6,253 bases of DNA from an uncultured Desulfuromonas sp. (GTDB lineage Bacteria; Desulfobacterota; Desulfuromonadia; Desulfuromonadales; Trichloromonadaceae): NCBI GenBank assembly GCA_937982495.1, contig CALJLX010000476.1:1-6253 (forward strand), written 5' to 3'. Below are positions 5,462-6,253 of the stretch, piece after piece; position 1 is the first letter of the stretch; every line of letters starts with the position of its first letter. A model generated the notes under the pieces. It ran no database searches and was not told the DNA's origin. It saw only the letters and a list, made by a program, of their open reading frames with translations. A program made the translations under genes and the position numbers.

Positions 5462-6253
5462 ATGCTGAACGCTGAAAAAATGCAAAATCTAATCCAATCC
5501 GCCGGTTCCGCAGCGGAAGAATCCGGGGAAAAGCTGGAAATTCTTTATCGGGATGAGCATCTGGTGGCGGTCAACAAACCGTCCGGGCTCCTCGTCCATC
5601 GCAGTGAGATCGACCGGCACGAAACCCGCTTCGCCCTGCAGCTGGTGCGCGATCAACTGGGGCAATGGGTCTACCCGGTCCATCGTCTCGACCGGCCGAC
5701 CTCCGGCGTCCTGTTGCTCGCCCTCAACCCCGAAGCCGCACGCCGTTTGGGCGAAGCCTTTGCCGCCGGAGCGGTGGAAAAAACCTATCTCGCCGTGGTT
5801 CGGGGGATTCCCACCGAAGAGGGGGTCATCGATTATCCCCTGACCGAGGAACTCGACCGCCACAGCGACCGGCTGGCCCGTCCCGACAAGGGGCCGCAAC
5901 CGGCGGTCACCGAATTCCGCCGCCTCGCCACGGTCGAACTCCCCTGCCCCGTTGGCCGCTATCCCACCAGCCGCTACAGCCTGGTCGAGGCGCGGCCGAA
6001 AACCGGGCGCAAGCACCAGCTGCGCCGCCACTTCAAGCACCTCTTCCACCCCCTCATCGGCGACACCAAACACGGCGAAGGCCGGCACAACCGCTTCTTC
6101 CGCGACAGCTACGACTGCCGGCGCCTGCTCCTCGCCGCCGTCGAAATCACCCTCCCCCACCCCATAACCGGCCAACCGCTCCGCATCGGCGCTCCCCTCG
6201 AAGACAGTTTCGCGGCGGTGATTGAAAAACTGGGGTGGAAGAAGGCGGTGCCG
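5462..6253 (+). CDS. truC: tRNA pseudouridine(65) synthase TruC (3' end outside window)
   Basis: Converts uridine 65 in the T-arm of certain tRNAs to pseudouridine; a member of the RluA family. The frame is open to the window edge with 264 codons and no stop, so only a short C-terminal tail is missing. The E. coli enzyme, as I recall it, aligns along its length: LEILYRDEHLVAVNKPSG (25-42), catalytic motif HRLDRPTSG with D77 (74-82), KTYLAVVRG (107-115), DKGPQPAVT (142-150), GRYPT and PKTGRKHQLRRH (179-190), and HPLIGDTKHG (196-205). PQPAVT and GRKHQLRRH favour TruC over RluA, RluC or RluD. No S4 domain is present. The start is uncertain: ATG 5462 and ATG 5480 both lack a clear ribosome binding site and give about 24 or 18 residues more than the E. 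coli start, which begins at the LEILY segment. It is transcribed divergently from the CheW-fusion gene with 32 bp between start codons. Confidence 0.93.
   Translation, partial: MLNAEKMQNLIQSAGSAAEESGEKLEILYRDEHLVAVNKPSGLLVHRSEIDRHETRFALQLVRDQLGQWVYPVHRLDRPTSGVLLLALNPEAARRLGEAFAAGAVEKTYLAVVRGIPTEEGVIDYPLTEELDRHSDRLARPDKGPQPAVTEFRRLATVELPCPVGRYPTSRYSLVEARPKTGRKHQLRRHFKHLFHPLIGDTKHGEGRHNRFFRDSYDCRRLLLAAVEITLPHPITGQPLRIGAPLEDSFAAVIEKLGWKKAVP

Noticed and set aside
5489..6175. 228-residue minus-strand open frame over truC
   Set aside because: The plus strand encodes a clear TruC with catalytic HRLDRPTSG. The antisense product has no recognisable domain.

Overview
The window is GC-rich chromosomal DNA of ordinary bacterial layout. 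It most likely comes from a Desulfuromonadales-type deltaproteobacterium (Geobacter/Desulfuromonas/Pelobacter relatives). This placement is an inference from the ATP synthase beta sequence, the HD-GYP and chemotaxis-type signalling genes, and the base composition; no rRNA or other decisive marker is present. I see no tRNA, rRNA, CRISPR array, insertion sequence or phage gene.

Layout. (1) Positions 1-1380 hold the 3' end of an F1Fo ATP synthase operon: the C-terminal 283 codons of atpD, a 56-bp gap containing a GC-rich hairpin, complete atpC, and a strong UUCG-loop terminator. (2) Positions 1381-2351 are a self-contained single-gene unit. A consensus-like sigma-70 promoter overlaps a 15-bp perfect inverted repeat, followed by a GntR/FCD-family regulator and its own terminator; this is the classic layout of an autoregulated repressor. 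(3) Positions 2352-3475 hold a leader with a possible sigma-54 promoter, then an HD-GYP domain protein with the expected catalytic motifs, probably a cyclic-di-GMP phosphodiesterase. (4) Positions 3516-5429, on the minus strand and convergent with the HD-GYP gene, encode a 637-residue three-domain protein: a CheY-like receiver, a NrtA/CmpA-like periplasmic-binding-protein fold (but with no signal peptide), and a CheW domain. (5) Positions 5462-6253, divergent from that gene, hold truC (tRNA pseudouridine-65 synthase), open at the right edge of the window.

The most interesting item is the receiver/solute-binding/CheW fusion. It has the parts of CheV (CheW plus receiver) in reversed order, with an apparent small-molecule-binding module inserted between them and no membrane segment. 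The simplest reading is a soluble chemosensory adaptor that could feed a cytoplasmic metabolite signal, and a CheA phosphorylation signal, into a chemoreceptor/CheA array. Ligand and partner array cannot be read from this window. The HD-GYP neighbour suggests, but does not prove, a shared link to motility or lifestyle control.
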